10,455 nt of DNA from contig PLEA01000022.1 of NCBI GenBank assembly GCA_003136335.1, positions 1,504-11,958 of the forward strand, given 5' to 3'. This stretch comes from Acidobacteriaceae bacterium (GTDB lineage: Bacteria > Acidobacteriota > Terriglobia > Terriglobales > SbA1). This document shows positions 1 to 6,028 of the stretch, one piece after another; position 1 is the stretch's first letter, and each line of letters starts with the position of its first letter. Under the pieces are notes generated by a model that saw only the letters and a program-made list of their open reading frames with translations, had not been told where the DNA came from and searched no databases. Made by a program: the position numbers and the translations under genes.

Positions 1-1008
1 CTTGACCAGCAGGTCATCGACGTCAATGGACGAAAAGTGGTGCGCGTCAACGATGTCGACCTTCAGGTGGACTTCGGCAAGATCAAGGACAAGGATAAGG
101 ATAAGGATGCTGATCGGACTCATCCCGTCTTGCGAGTGCTCTCGGTAGACATAGGAGCACGCGGCGCCGTGCGCCGCCTATTGCGCGGTGTGGCGCCCAA
201 ACCGGCTTTGCAGGCGCTGCTGGGCAGAATCCCTCCGCGCAGTATTCCGTGGAATTTCATCGATGTAATCGAGACCGATCCAGCGCGGCGGGTGAAGCTG
301 AAGACCTCCTATGAAGGCCTGTCCAAGCTGCACCCAGCCGACATTGCCGACATCGTGGAAGATCTGGCGCCGGACGAGCGCCAGGCGGTGTTTCAGACGC
401 TGGACGAAGGCACGGCGGCTGAAGCCCTTGAGGAGGTCACTCCCAAAGTCCAGAAATCAATCGTTGAGTCCCTGGATTCGGGTCGGGCAGCAGACATTGT
501 TGAGGAGATGGACCCCGACTCAGCCGCCGACCTGCTGGCCGATTTGCCCCAAGATCGTACCGAACAGATTCTGGTTCAGATGGAGCCGGGAGCGCAGCAG
601 GACGTCGTTGAATTGCTGGAACATCGGGAAGAGACGGCCGCGGGCCGCATGACCACGGAGTTTCTCGCGCTCCCTTTGTCGGCGACGGTGCAGCATGCCA
701 TCGATTCGCTGCGCGAATTTGAGGGCGGGGTTGAGGCCGTAAGCACGATCTACCTGGTGGATTCTCACGGAACGCTGGCTGGCGCGGTGCCGCTGGCTAG
801 ACTGGTGCTGGCGGAACCGTCGACGCTGATGCTATCGCTTACCCAGGAGCCGCTCGTCCTTGCCCAGGAGGGGGTCGAGGAAAACGCGGTGGCGGAACTG
901 TTCGATAAGTACAATCTCCAAACTCTGCCGGTGGTCGATCAGCACAGCAAGCTGAAGGGCGTCATTACCTCGGACGACGTGATCAGCATGCTGCGGGCGA
1001 AGCTGTAA
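1..1008 (+). CDS. PRC-barrel / MgtE N-terminal domain / tandem CBS protein (5' partial)
   Basis: The reading frame is open from base 1, so the true start lies left of the window; the GTG at 37 is only an internal codon. The first codons and the region up to about base 300 resemble a PRC-barrel: a DVNGRKVVRVNDV strand pair, then VLSVDIGARG and IPWNFIDVIE. Bases about 325-640 carry the alpha-helical MgtE intracellular N domain, beginning LHPADIADIVEDL and continuing with repeated acidic helices such as AADIVEEMDPDSAADLLADL. Bases about 645-1005 give two CBS modules, from AGRMTTEFLALP to LPVVDQHSKLKGVITSDD. In MgtE this N-CBS unit senses Mg2+ and gates the channel, but here TAA follows directly with no membrane domain, so the protein is soluble. 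A (Lys-Asp)4 linker lies at 85-108. It is followed by an NRAMP-type transporter on the same strand; I infer a regulatory role on metal transport. Confidence 0.88.
   Translation, partial: LDQQVIDVNGRKVVRVNDVDLQVDFGKIKDKDKDKDADRTHPVLRVLSVDIGARGAVRRLLRGVAPKPALQALLGRIPPRSIPWNFIDVIETDPARRVKLKTSYEGLSKLHPADIADIVEDLAPDERQAVFQTLDEGTAAEALEEVTPKVQKSIVESLDSGRAADIVEEMDPDSAADLLADLPQDRTEQILVQMEPGAQQDVVELLEHREETAAGRMTTEFLALPLSATVQHAIDSLREFEGGVEAVSTIYLVDSHGTLAGAVPLARLVLAEPSTLMLSLTQEPLVLAQEGVEENAVAELFDKYNLQTLPVVDQHSKLKGVITSDDVISMLRAKL
85..108 (+). repeat. four in-frame hexanucleotide repeats (AAGGAY)4
   Basis: Four consecutive copies of AAGGAC/AAGGAT encode Lys-Asp four times between the PRC-barrel strands and the rest of the protein. 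A six-base unit keeps the frame if copies are gained or lost, so only the length of a charged linker would change. Confidence 0.85.
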
Positions 1009-1029
1009 GCCGGTTCTCGACTCACTCCG

Positions 1030-1064
1030 CGAAAATCTCGACCAGACTTTTCGTTTTTTTTTTT
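1030..1064 (+). terminator. possible weak terminator: short hairpin plus T11 tract
   Basis: CGAAAA at 1030-1035 can pair with TTTTCG at 1048-1053 across a 12-nt loop. Eleven consecutive T follow at 1054-1064, just after the stop of the CBS-domain gene. The stem is short and mostly A-U, so it would be a poor intrinsic terminator alone. It may only attenuate transcription into the transporter gene. The rest of the 1009-1174 spacer shows no riboswitch that I recognise. Confidence 0.3.
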
Positions 1065-1163
1065 GACCCCGAAACACTTTTCCTTTGGTCAGATTCACTG
1101 CCTGCATTTATCCTGTGGCGTCGTTTGCAGCCCCGGAATCCGTTCCATCCATATGATGTTTGC

Positions 1164-1169
1164 GAAGAG
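1164..1169 (+). promoter_or_regulatory. Shine-Dalgarno-like site for the NRAMP gene
   Basis: GAAGAG lies 5 nt before the ATG at 1175. This favours that ATG over the in-frame TTG at 1160 and GTG at 1169, which have no site and would add only basic residues. A TATGAT hexamer at 1152-1157 could be a -10 box, but I see no matching -35 at normal spacing. Confidence 0.4.
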
Positions 1170-1174
1170 TGCGC

Positions 1175-2428
1175 ATGAAGTTTCTGAGACGCTCGAAAAC
1201 CCGGCTGCTGTTGTTCCTCGCCGTCGTTGGACCGGGGTTCATCACGGCCAACGTCGACAATGATGCCGGCGGCATCCTGACCAATTCCCAGGCCGGGGCG
1301 CAATTCGGACACCTTCTGCTGTGGACCATGATCCCGATCACCCTGGCGTTGATCGTGATCCAGGAGATGTGTGCCCGTATGGGTGCTGTCACCGGCAAGG
1401 GTCTCAGCGACCTCATCCGCGAGGAATTCGGGTTCCGCATCACCTTCTTCATGATGATCGGCATTCTGGTCATCAACTTCGGCAACGTGGTCACGGAGTT
1501 CATCGGCATCGCCACCAGCCTCGAGTTATTTGGAATGTCGAGACACATCACCGTGCCGGTGTGCGCCGTCATCGTGTGGCTGATCGTGGTCAAAGGCCAA
1601 TACAAAAGCGTGGAGAAGATCTTCCTGGCCGCTTCTTTTTTCTACATCACCTACATTTTCGCGGGCGTGCTGGCTCACCCCTTATGGAAGGACGCGACGA
1701 TTGCAACCTTCAAACCGCCCGCGCTCGGCGCCTTTCGTGATCAGGCTTACTTGTTCATGGTGATCGGAGTCGTCGGCACCACTATTGCTCCCTGGATGCA
1801 GTTCTATCTGCAGTCTTCGATTGTCGAGAAAGGCGTCACCAAGCGCGGATTCAAAGCTTCCCGGCTGGATGTAATTACCGGATGCGTTTTCACAGATATC
1901 GTGGCATGGTTCATCATCGTGGCTTGCGCCGCCACGCTCTACGTTCACGGCTTCCGCGACATCAAGTATGCCGCGGACGCGGCCCAGGCGCTCAAACCTC
2001 TGGCAGGCGATTACGCCTACATTCTATTTGCTGTGGGATTATTTAATGCGTCGCTGTTCGCAGCCTCGATTCTCCCGCTCTCCACCGCATACACCGTGTG
2101 CGAAGGCCTGGGCTTCGAATCCGGGGTAGGTAGAAAGTTCGGCGAAGCGCCAGTGTTTTACTGGCTCTACACCTTGCTGATTGTGGCAGGAGGAGCGCTC
2201 GTCCTGATGATCCCCGGAGAGCGCCTGGTGAGAATTGTCCTCTGGTCTCAGGTACTGAACGGAGTGGTGCTGCCCTTTGTGCTGATTTTCATGCTGCTGC
2301 TCATTAACAAGAAGGAATTGATGGGGGAGTATGTTAACACCCGGTTCTTCAATGTGGTGGCGTGGACGACAACCGTACTGGTCGTCGGATTGTCCCTGAT
2401 GTGGGCGTGGTCGTCCATGAAGGGATAG
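1175..2428 (+). CDS. NRAMP-family divalent metal transporter, divergent (NRMT-like)
   Basis: A 417-residue, strongly hydrophobic protein with about 11 membrane segments, normal for the NRAMP (LeuT-fold) family. TM1 has GPGFITANVDNDAGGI, where the canonical DPGN is D30-A-G-G33. The TM3/4 region has the typical TEFIGIATSL. TM6 has GTTIAPWMQFY where Mn/Fe transporters have A-x-x-M-P-H, so alanine becomes T202, the metal-binding methionine becomes A205 and the histidine becomes W207. Loss of the sulfur ligand is the change described for NRAMP-related Mg2+ transporters, so Mg2+ (perhaps Mn2+) import is more likely than iron import. This is inference from motif and context: the gene lies 166 nt after a protein carrying the Mg2+-sensing N-CBS module of MgtE. 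It is probably an inner-membrane importer, with ion coupling unknown. It faces the minus-strand mutT gene, leaving a 51-nt convergent gap. Confidence 0.9.
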   Translation: MKFLRRSKTRLLLFLAVVGPGFITANVDNDAGGILTNSQAGAQFGHLLLWTMIPITLALIVIQEMCARMGAVTGKGLSDLIREEFGFRITFFMMIGILVINFGNVVTEFIGIATSLELFGMSRHITVPVCAVIVWLIVVKGQYKSVEKIFLAASFFYITYIFAGVLAHPLWKDATIATFKPPALGAFRDQAYLFMVIGVVGTTIAPWMQFYLQSSIVEKGVTKRGFKASRLDVITGCVFTDIVAWFIIVACAATLYVHGFRDIKYAADAAQALKPLAGDYAYILFAVGLFNASLFAASILPLSTAYTVCEGLGFESGVGRKFGEAPVFYWLYTLLIVAGGALVLMIPGERLVRIVLWSQVLNGVVLPFVLIFMLLLINKKELMGEYVNTRFFNVVAWTTTVLVVGLSLMWAWSSMKG

Positions 2429-2442
2429 AGGGATTCGTCGCC

Positions 2443-2483
2443 CTGAGCCTGAGTCAATTCCGAATGACGGGCGCTTCGCTCAG
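2443..2483. terminator. possible bidirectional stem between convergent genes
   Basis: CTGAGC (2443-2448) and GCTCAG (2478-2483) are inverted, with a smaller GTCA/TGAC pair (2453-2456 / 2465-2468) inside. The structure spans the gap between the convergent transporter and mutT genes and overlaps the mutT stop. There is no T-tract on either strand, so the call is weak. Confidence 0.2.
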
Positions 2484-2872
2484 AGCAATTTCCCTGCAGC
2501 CAACTCCCGCACTAACGTAAGATCGGCTTCCAGAAAGTCGTACTTCGGAAGTTCCTTGGGCTCGGCCCACTGGATGTCGCGGAAAATGCGGTTCTCGATT
2601 TCTTTCTGGAACTCGCGTACGACGAAAAAGCGGAGTTCGACCATGCCCCCGTTTGGATATTCGTGCTGAATGCGTCTGACTTCGTCTCCGATGGTAGCCT
2701 GGATTCCAAGTTCTTCTTCGAGCTCCCGGCGAAGCGCATCGCGGGGCTGCTCTCCCTCTTCAATCTTTCCGCCGGGGAACTCCCACTTCAGCGGCATGGT
2801 CTGGTGGCGCGTGCGCTGGCACACCAGCAGCTTCCCTTCTTTTACGATGAGTCCTGCGACGACCCGCTTCAT
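2480..2872 (-). CDS. mutT: MutT-type Nudix hydrolase (probable 8-oxo-dGTP diphosphatase)
   Basis: A 130-residue single-domain Nudix protein, the usual MutT length. The Nudix box is complete and exactly spaced from G35 to I57: G-x5-E41-x7-R49-E50-L-x-E53-E54-x-G56-I57. WEFPGGK (30-36) precedes it, as in MutT-like pyrophosphatases. Such enzymes hydrolyse oxidised nucleoside triphosphates in the cytoplasm, preventing 8-oxo-G misincorporation. Related Nudix enzymes act on CTP or other nucleotides, so the substrate is not certain. Its ATG overlaps the TGA of the upstream thioredoxin-like gene by 4 nt (2869-2872), and GAGG sits only 1 nt before the ATG, so translation is probably coupled by re-initiation. 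It is the last gene of the cluster. Confidence 0.9.
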   Translation of the reverse strand: MKRVVAGLIVKEGKLLVCQRTRHQTMPLKWEFPGGKIEEGEQPRDALRRELEEELGIQATIGDEVRRIQHEYPNGGMVELRFFVVREFQKEIENRIFRDIQWAEPKELPKYDFLEADLTLVRELAAGKLL

Positions 2873-3909
2873 ACCTCAGGAACGGTGGTCTGCAGCGCGC
2901 TGGCCACGGGATCAACGCAACTGGTGAAGGTAAAGGCGAACGCGGCAACGCCAACTGAGCAGCGCAGTTCCAGTTCGTGCTCGCCGAATTCGTGGTTGTC
3001 CACAAGAAAATACATGCGGGCGGAGTTGACCACGACGTAGCTCTCTTTCTCGTTCCCGTTCGCGCCAGGCCGGAAGCGCGTGTCTCGCGTCGCCTGTTTA
3101 CGAGTCAGCGGCTTGCCATCCTGCAAGACGACTACTTCGGCTGCAGCGGCGTGAGGGCAAGCCATGACCAAGTTCACGGCGGAGGCTTCGAATTTTAACC
3201 GCAGAATATGAGACCCACCCTCGGCAGCCTCGAAGTACTCTGCGGTCGAGGCCCAGCGTCCGGTGGAATAGAAAAAATTGTCCTCTGATTTCCCTGCAAG
3301 AACATAGTCGGCAATCTGATCTTCTTGGAATCCACCTTGGTTGCCGATCCGTCCGCGACGGTGTCCCAGGTAAAGTTCGCCAGATGCTCGGTAGCAGACT
3401 GCGCCCGCGTGATCTTCCTCGCGCACTGGCTCCATTAAGGCGGGCAGGTCCAGGTCGAGATCAATCTCCCGCAGCAGTTCCTGAATCACCTGCTCGCACT
3501 CCCCATAACCGCCCTCCCCGAAGTGGCCGAAGCGCAGATATCCGTCTTTGTCGAGCAGGTACTTGGTCGGCCAGCAGCGGTTCGCAAAGGCTTTCCAGAT
3601 TTCGCGATCACTATCGATCACGATTGGGTAGGTGAGCCCGAATTCGCGGATGCCGCGCTCCACATTCGACTCATACTGCGCGAAGGTAAACTCGGGCGTG
3701 TGTACTCCAATCACGGTGAGACCCCGATCGCGATAGCGTTCGTGCCACGCCTGCACATAGGGCAAAGTGCGAACGCAGTTGACGCAGGTGTAATCCCAGA
3801 AGTCGACCAGCACCGCACGACCGCGCAACTGCCGGAAGCTGAGCGGAGTCGAATTCAGCCACACCCGGCCAATCTCCGGGGCGCGTACTGTACCCTTTTC
3901 GACTCTCAT
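2869..3909 (-). CDS. thioredoxin-like redoxin protein with DipZ-C-type C-terminal domain
   Basis: A 346-residue protein in two parts. Residues about 8-150 form a thioredoxin/AhpC-TSA-like fold with WDYTCVNC (redox cysteines C42 and C45) and the cis-proline loop as CWPT (P114). The Y-T-C-x-N-C site is characteristic of the thioredoxin domain of DipZ-type proteins. Residues about 190-340 are beta-rich and resemble the carbohydrate-binding-module-like domain that follows thioredoxin in DipZ. The CcdA/DsbD-like membrane part of DipZ is missing, and the N-terminus (MRVEKGTVRAPEIG) shows no signal peptide or membrane anchor, so I predict a cytoplasmic thiol-disulfide protein. AAGGA abuts the ATG directly, and no better in-frame start is visible. 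It lies 24 nt after the GAF-domain gene and overlaps mutT, consistent with one transcript. Partner and substrate are unknown; it may reduce the neighbouring GAF reductase. Confidence 0.87.
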   Translation of the reverse strand: MRVEKGTVRAPEIGRVWLNSTPLSFRQLRGRAVLVDFWDYTCVNCVRTLPYVQAWHERYRDRGLTVIGVHTPEFTFAQYESNVERGIREFGLTYPIVIDSDREIWKAFANRCWPTKYLLDKDGYLRFGHFGEGGYGECEQVIQELLREIDLDLDLPALMEPVREEDHAGAVCYRASGELYLGHRRGRIGNQGGFQEDQIADYVLAGKSEDNFFYSTGRWASTAEYFEAAEGGSHILRLKFEASAVNLVMACPHAAAAEVVVLQDGKPLTRKQATRDTRFRPGANGNEKESYVVVNSARMYFLVDNHEFGEHELELRCSVGVAAFAFTFTSCVDPVASALQTTVPEV

Positions 3910-3933
3910 TCCTTGACTTTCATGCTTTTGATG

Positions 3934-4419
3934 TCAACGTTCGGAGGTTTCCAGTTTCTTTCCCACCAGCATAGCGCAGTGCTGGACAAGAGTCTGATGT
4001 TCAGGCGTGAAAGCCGCGGCGAAGTGGCTGTCCACATCCAGTTCGCCGACTACCTTGCCATGCACAAAAATCGGCACTACGATCTCCGACTTTGTCTCCA
4101 GCGAACAGGCCAGATAGCGAGGATCCTTGCTGACATCGTCGACCACTACCGTCTGACCGCTGGACGCGGCCGCGCCGCAAATGCCTTCATTGAGCGGAAT
4201 CCGCGTGTGCGGCGTCATGGCGCCCTCAAACGCGCCCAGCACCAGCATGGGCGGCCGGGCACCTGGTTCGAGCATATAGAAGCCCACCCAGTTATATTTC
4301 AGCATGCGCTCGTGCAGCAGTTTCACCATCGTCTGCATGAGATCCTGGGCGCTACGGACTGCCTGCGCAACCTGAGTGAGCTCGTTGCGGATTTCGTCGA
4401 TTCTGCTACCTGCGGCCAT
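3934..4419 (-). CDS. GAF-domain protein, probable free methionine-(R)-sulfoxide reductase
   Basis: A 161-residue single GAF domain, the size of the fRMsr (MsrC/YebR) family. Family hallmarks are visible in order: WVGFYMLE (44-51), LVLGAFEG (59-66), RIPLNEGICGAAA (C81), a Y-L-A-C segment (C105), the conserved SEIVVPIF (111-118) and a GELDVDS strand (125-131). fRMsr enzymes reduce free Met-R-sulfoxide in the cytoplasm and are recycled by thioredoxin. C81 and C105 match two of the three redox cysteines of the E. coli enzyme; the first (before RIP) is Thr72 here. With two cysteines a disulfide mechanism remains possible, but a purely ligand-binding GAF role cannot be excluded. It is the first gene of the GAF / thioredoxin-like / mutT cluster. 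No Shine-Dalgarno precedes the ATG; TAAGAT lies at 4427-4432, 7 nt upstream. Confidence 0.82.
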   Translation of the reverse strand: MAAGSRIDEIRNELTQVAQAVRSAQDLMQTMVKLLHERMLKYNWVGFYMLEPGARPPMLVLGAFEGAMTPHTRIPLNEGICGAAASSGQTVVVDDVSKDPRYLACSLETKSEIVVPIFVHGKVVGELDVDSHFAAAFTPEHQTLVQHCAMLVGKKLETSER

Positions 4420-4731
4420 GAATGAAATCTTAACTCACCGCGTCGAATTCCCGGCTGTTGAAGCGGAAACGGCAATAATCTGCCGAATTCCTTTCGTGCA
4501 AGGGAAGAGTTCGGGATGAATCGCGAGGGCCAACGCCTGCGAACCCTGAAGCAGTGTAGGTGCGGGAGTATTGAGAAATTCATCCCGGATGCATAAAACG
4601 CGGCCGGAAAGCGCCGCGGCGCTCCGCTGCCAGTCCCGCTCTAGAATGATTTTCTCCAACGGGACGCGTTCTCTCGAAGCCGCTGGAGGAGACAGGCGAT
4701 ACGTCGCGCAGTGTGAGAGCCGGCCATGATT
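4420..4731. other. 312-bp stretch with no confident gene
   Basis: On the minus strand a frame stays open from the stop of the IscU-like gene (4734) down to 4435, about 99 codons. Its only standard start is a TTG at 4659, giving 74 residues beginning LEKIILERDWQRSAAALSG. It has no Shine-Dalgarno and no recognisable domain. G/C at third codon positions is only slightly over half by eye, which looks low for this region. It is therefore either an unrecognised small gene, a decayed remnant or chance. Two GAATTC hexamers (4445-4450, 4485-4490) with flanking GGC/GCC can form a bulged stem-loop. No RNA gene is recognisable. Confidence 0.4.
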
Positions 4732-5106
4732 CTAGGGTTGGAATTGCCTCAGTTGGAGTTGGTTCAGCGCTGCCTGCAGCACATCCAAAGCCAATTGCGC
4801 GGCGTGTTTCGAAGCTTGCGGCAAGCCGCCCACCGCCGCGATTAGCGTGTCGCGTTTGAGGGCTCGAGTTTCGCCCAGAGTCTGCCCATTCACCAGTTCA
4901 GTCAGTGCCGATGCGCAGGCCATCGAGGGCACGCATCCCTTGGCCTTGAATCGGATTTCCGCAATGCGCCCAGACTTGATTTTCAGAGTAAGACGAAGCA
5001 CATCTCCGCAGGCGGGGTTCTCAATCTCTGCAATGGCGTCTGCGTCGGACACTTCGCCCGCGTTGCGCGGATTCTGGAAGTGATCGAGCAATTGCGCAGA
5101 GTACAT
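4732..5106 (-). CDS. IscU/SufU-like iron-sulfur cluster scaffold, third cysteine missing
   Basis: Starting at the ATG at 5106 gives 124 residues and the standard family N-terminus MYSAQLLDHFQNPRN; the TTG at 5142 would add 12 atypical residues. The first cluster ligand is intact as NPACGD (C33, D35). The second region is KAKGCVPSMACASA (C58, with an extra C64), where IscU has a GCGxxxAxSS pattern. The third region reads LPQASKHAAQLA, so the cysteine expected after KxH is replaced by alanine (102). IscU/SufU proteins assemble Fe-S clusters on three cysteines plus Asp. This version may bind a cluster differently, using C64, or may have another role in cluster or sulfur handling. No cysteine desulfurase is nearby. 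It follows the HAD gene on the same strand with a 59-nt gap containing a TACAAT box. Confidence 0.85.
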   Translation of the reverse strand: MYSAQLLDHFQNPRNAGEVSDADAIAEIENPACGDVLRLTLKIKSGRIAEIRFKAKGCVPSMACASALTELVNGQTLGETRALKRDTLIAAVGGLPQASKHAAQLALDVLQAALNQLQLRQFQP

Positions 5107-5115
5107 GGTATTCAA

Positions 5116-5142
5116 ATTGTAAATGGCTCGCGCAATCCGCAA
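5116..5142 (-). promoter_or_regulatory. possible promoter for the IscU-like gene, leaderless geometry
   Basis: On the minus strand TACAAT (5121-5116, 5/6 match to the -10 consensus) lies 9 nt before the ATG at 5106. TTGCGG (5142-5137) is a weak -35 at 15-nt spacing. No Shine-Dalgarno is present. A start of transcription about 7 nt after the -10 would leave a leader of 2-3 nt. Confidence 0.35.
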
Positions 5143-5165
5143 GTTTCTGGGCAGGCTTACTGCCG

Positions 5166-5888
5166 CTACCGCTGAGTCCCGACGGGAAAGTAGATACTCC
5201 AGCCACGCTGTCGGGCTACGATTTCCAGGTCGGGATTGGGATTCACCGCGAACGGATGTTTGGCCATCGCAAGCAGGTCGGCGTCCCAGCGGGAATTGCC
5301 GAAGGCCGCATCGATCCCTTTCTTGACGACTTCGAGCAGAACTTTAGGTTTGCCGGGTCCCGACGGAATGCAGGCGAGACGATCGGTGATCACCCCGTTC
5401 TCGAGTTGGACTTTCGTCGCCAGGATGTGGTTTTCGGGAATGCCGAATCGTTTCATGCCGGCGCGGATCACCCATTCGTTCGATGACGAGACGGCCCAGA
5501 CATCGCAACCGCTCTCGCGGAGCCGGCCGACCAGTTCTTGCATCTCGGGAAAGATGTGCCCGGGGAATGCGTTCTCCATGAAATCCGATGCGGCCTTCAT
5601 CATTACGGTCTCGGTCATTCCTTTGTGCATGGTGACCATCTCGCCGCATATCGCATCTTCGCTGACCTTGCCGGCTTTGTATTCGACGTAACGGGCGCGC
5701 ATCGCGTCGGCAACCTCGGCCTGCACAATGCCTTGATTGATCTCCCAGTCGAAGAATCTTTCTCCGGCGTCGCCCGACCAGAGTGTGCCGTCGCAATCGA
5801 ATGCCGCAACCCGCGGTTCCAGCCGCAGAACGGATTCGAGAAACTCTTGCCGGGTGAGATGTAACGCTGGTGCCCCAAAAGTTTCCAT
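5166..5888 (-). CDS. HAD-superfamily phosphatase (phosphoserine-phosphatase-like)
   Basis: Starting at the ATG at 5888 gives 240 residues. Extension to the upstream ATG/GTG-type codons would read through the hairpin repeat, so the short form is preferred. All four HAD motifs are visible: motif I DCDGTLW with nucleophile D31 and acid/base D33, motif II VSSSNE (S134-S136), motif III lysine around GPGKPK (K180/K182), and motif IV GNSRWDADLL (D202, D204). The helical insert between motifs I and II is of the HAD-IB / SerB type. It is a soluble Mg2+-dependent phosphohydrolase; the substrate cannot be told from sequence. It is the first gene of a pair with the IscU-like gene. No Shine-Dalgarno is seen; a promoter-like pair lies just upstream. 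Confidence 0.87.
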   Translation of the reverse strand: METFGAPALHLTRQEFLESVLRLEPRVAAFDCDGTLWSGDAGERFFDWEINQGIVQAEVADAMRARYVEYKAGKVSEDAICGEMVTMHKGMTETVMMKAASDFMENAFPGHIFPEMQELVGRLRESGCDVWAVSSSNEWVIRAGMKRFGIPENHILATKVQLENGVITDRLACIPSGPGKPKVLLEVVKKGIDAAFGNSRWDADLLAMAKHPFAVNPNPDLEIVARQRGWSIYFPVGTQR

Positions 5889-5896
5889 GTACTTCG

Positions 5897-5926
5897 ACGA
5901 TAACCTGCGGATGCCGAGATGCGCAA
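5897..5926 (-). promoter_or_regulatory. possible promoter for the HAD gene, leaderless geometry
   Basis: On the minus strand TTGCGC (5926-5921) and TATCGT (5902-5897) are separated by 18 nt. The second hexamer ends 8 nt before the ATG at 5888, which has no Shine-Dalgarno. Each hexamer matches consensus only 4/6 or less, so chance is possible. Confidence 0.28.
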
Positions 5927-5950
5927 ACCTGCTTGCCGGCGTCAAATATC

Positions 5951-6025
5951 GGTTTTGGGAAGGGCCTGGCTTCAGCCAGGCCGTCACGAGCCGCGCAGGA
6001 ACTGGGCTTTCGCCCCTGAGGAATC
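5951..6025 (-). repeat. acidobacterial-type two-hairpin intergenic repeat (REP/BIME-like)
   Basis: A perfect 9-bp inverted repeat, GGCCTGGCT (5963-5971) and AGCCAGGCC (5974-5982), is joined by a GC-rich linker to a second hairpin, GGGC-TTTC-GCCC (6004-6015). Read on the minus strand, the order is a CCTCAGGGGCGAAAGCCC unit, a spacer, a GGCTGAAGCC-cored stem and CCCTTCC. I recall this organisation from dispersed intergenic repeats in Acidobacteriota genomes, though I cannot search for copies. It lies between the mobA-like stop and the HAD start and may also end transcription of the upstream gene pair. Confidence 0.65.
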
Positions 6026-6028
6026 ACT

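Noticed and set aside
85..108. Short tandem repeat as a CRISPR-like array
   Set aside because: The units are six bases, without spacers and in frame within a coding region.
1009..1174. Metal riboswitch (M-box or Mn2+-type) upstream of the transporter
   Set aside because: No conserved core or multi-stem junction is recognisable; only a short A-U stem and a T-tract are seen.
3523..4425. Plus-strand open frame (300 codons) opposite the redoxin and GAF genes
   Set aside because: It is antisense to two well-supported genes and their gap, with no domain or signal; a shadow frame.
4445..4490. GAATTC-flanked inverted pair as a possible mobile-element end or operator
   Set aside because: GAATTC is self-palindromic, the stem needs a 2-nt bulge, and there is no target duplication or transposase nearby.
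5107..5142. 12-residue N-terminal extension of the IscU-like gene from a TTG
   Set aside because: Scaffold proteins start at MYS-type residues, and the TACAAT box lies inside this extension.
5889..5987. 33-residue N-terminal extension of the HAD gene
   Set aside because: It reads through the hairpin repeat and is not protein-like; the ATG at 5888 gives a normal family N-terminus.
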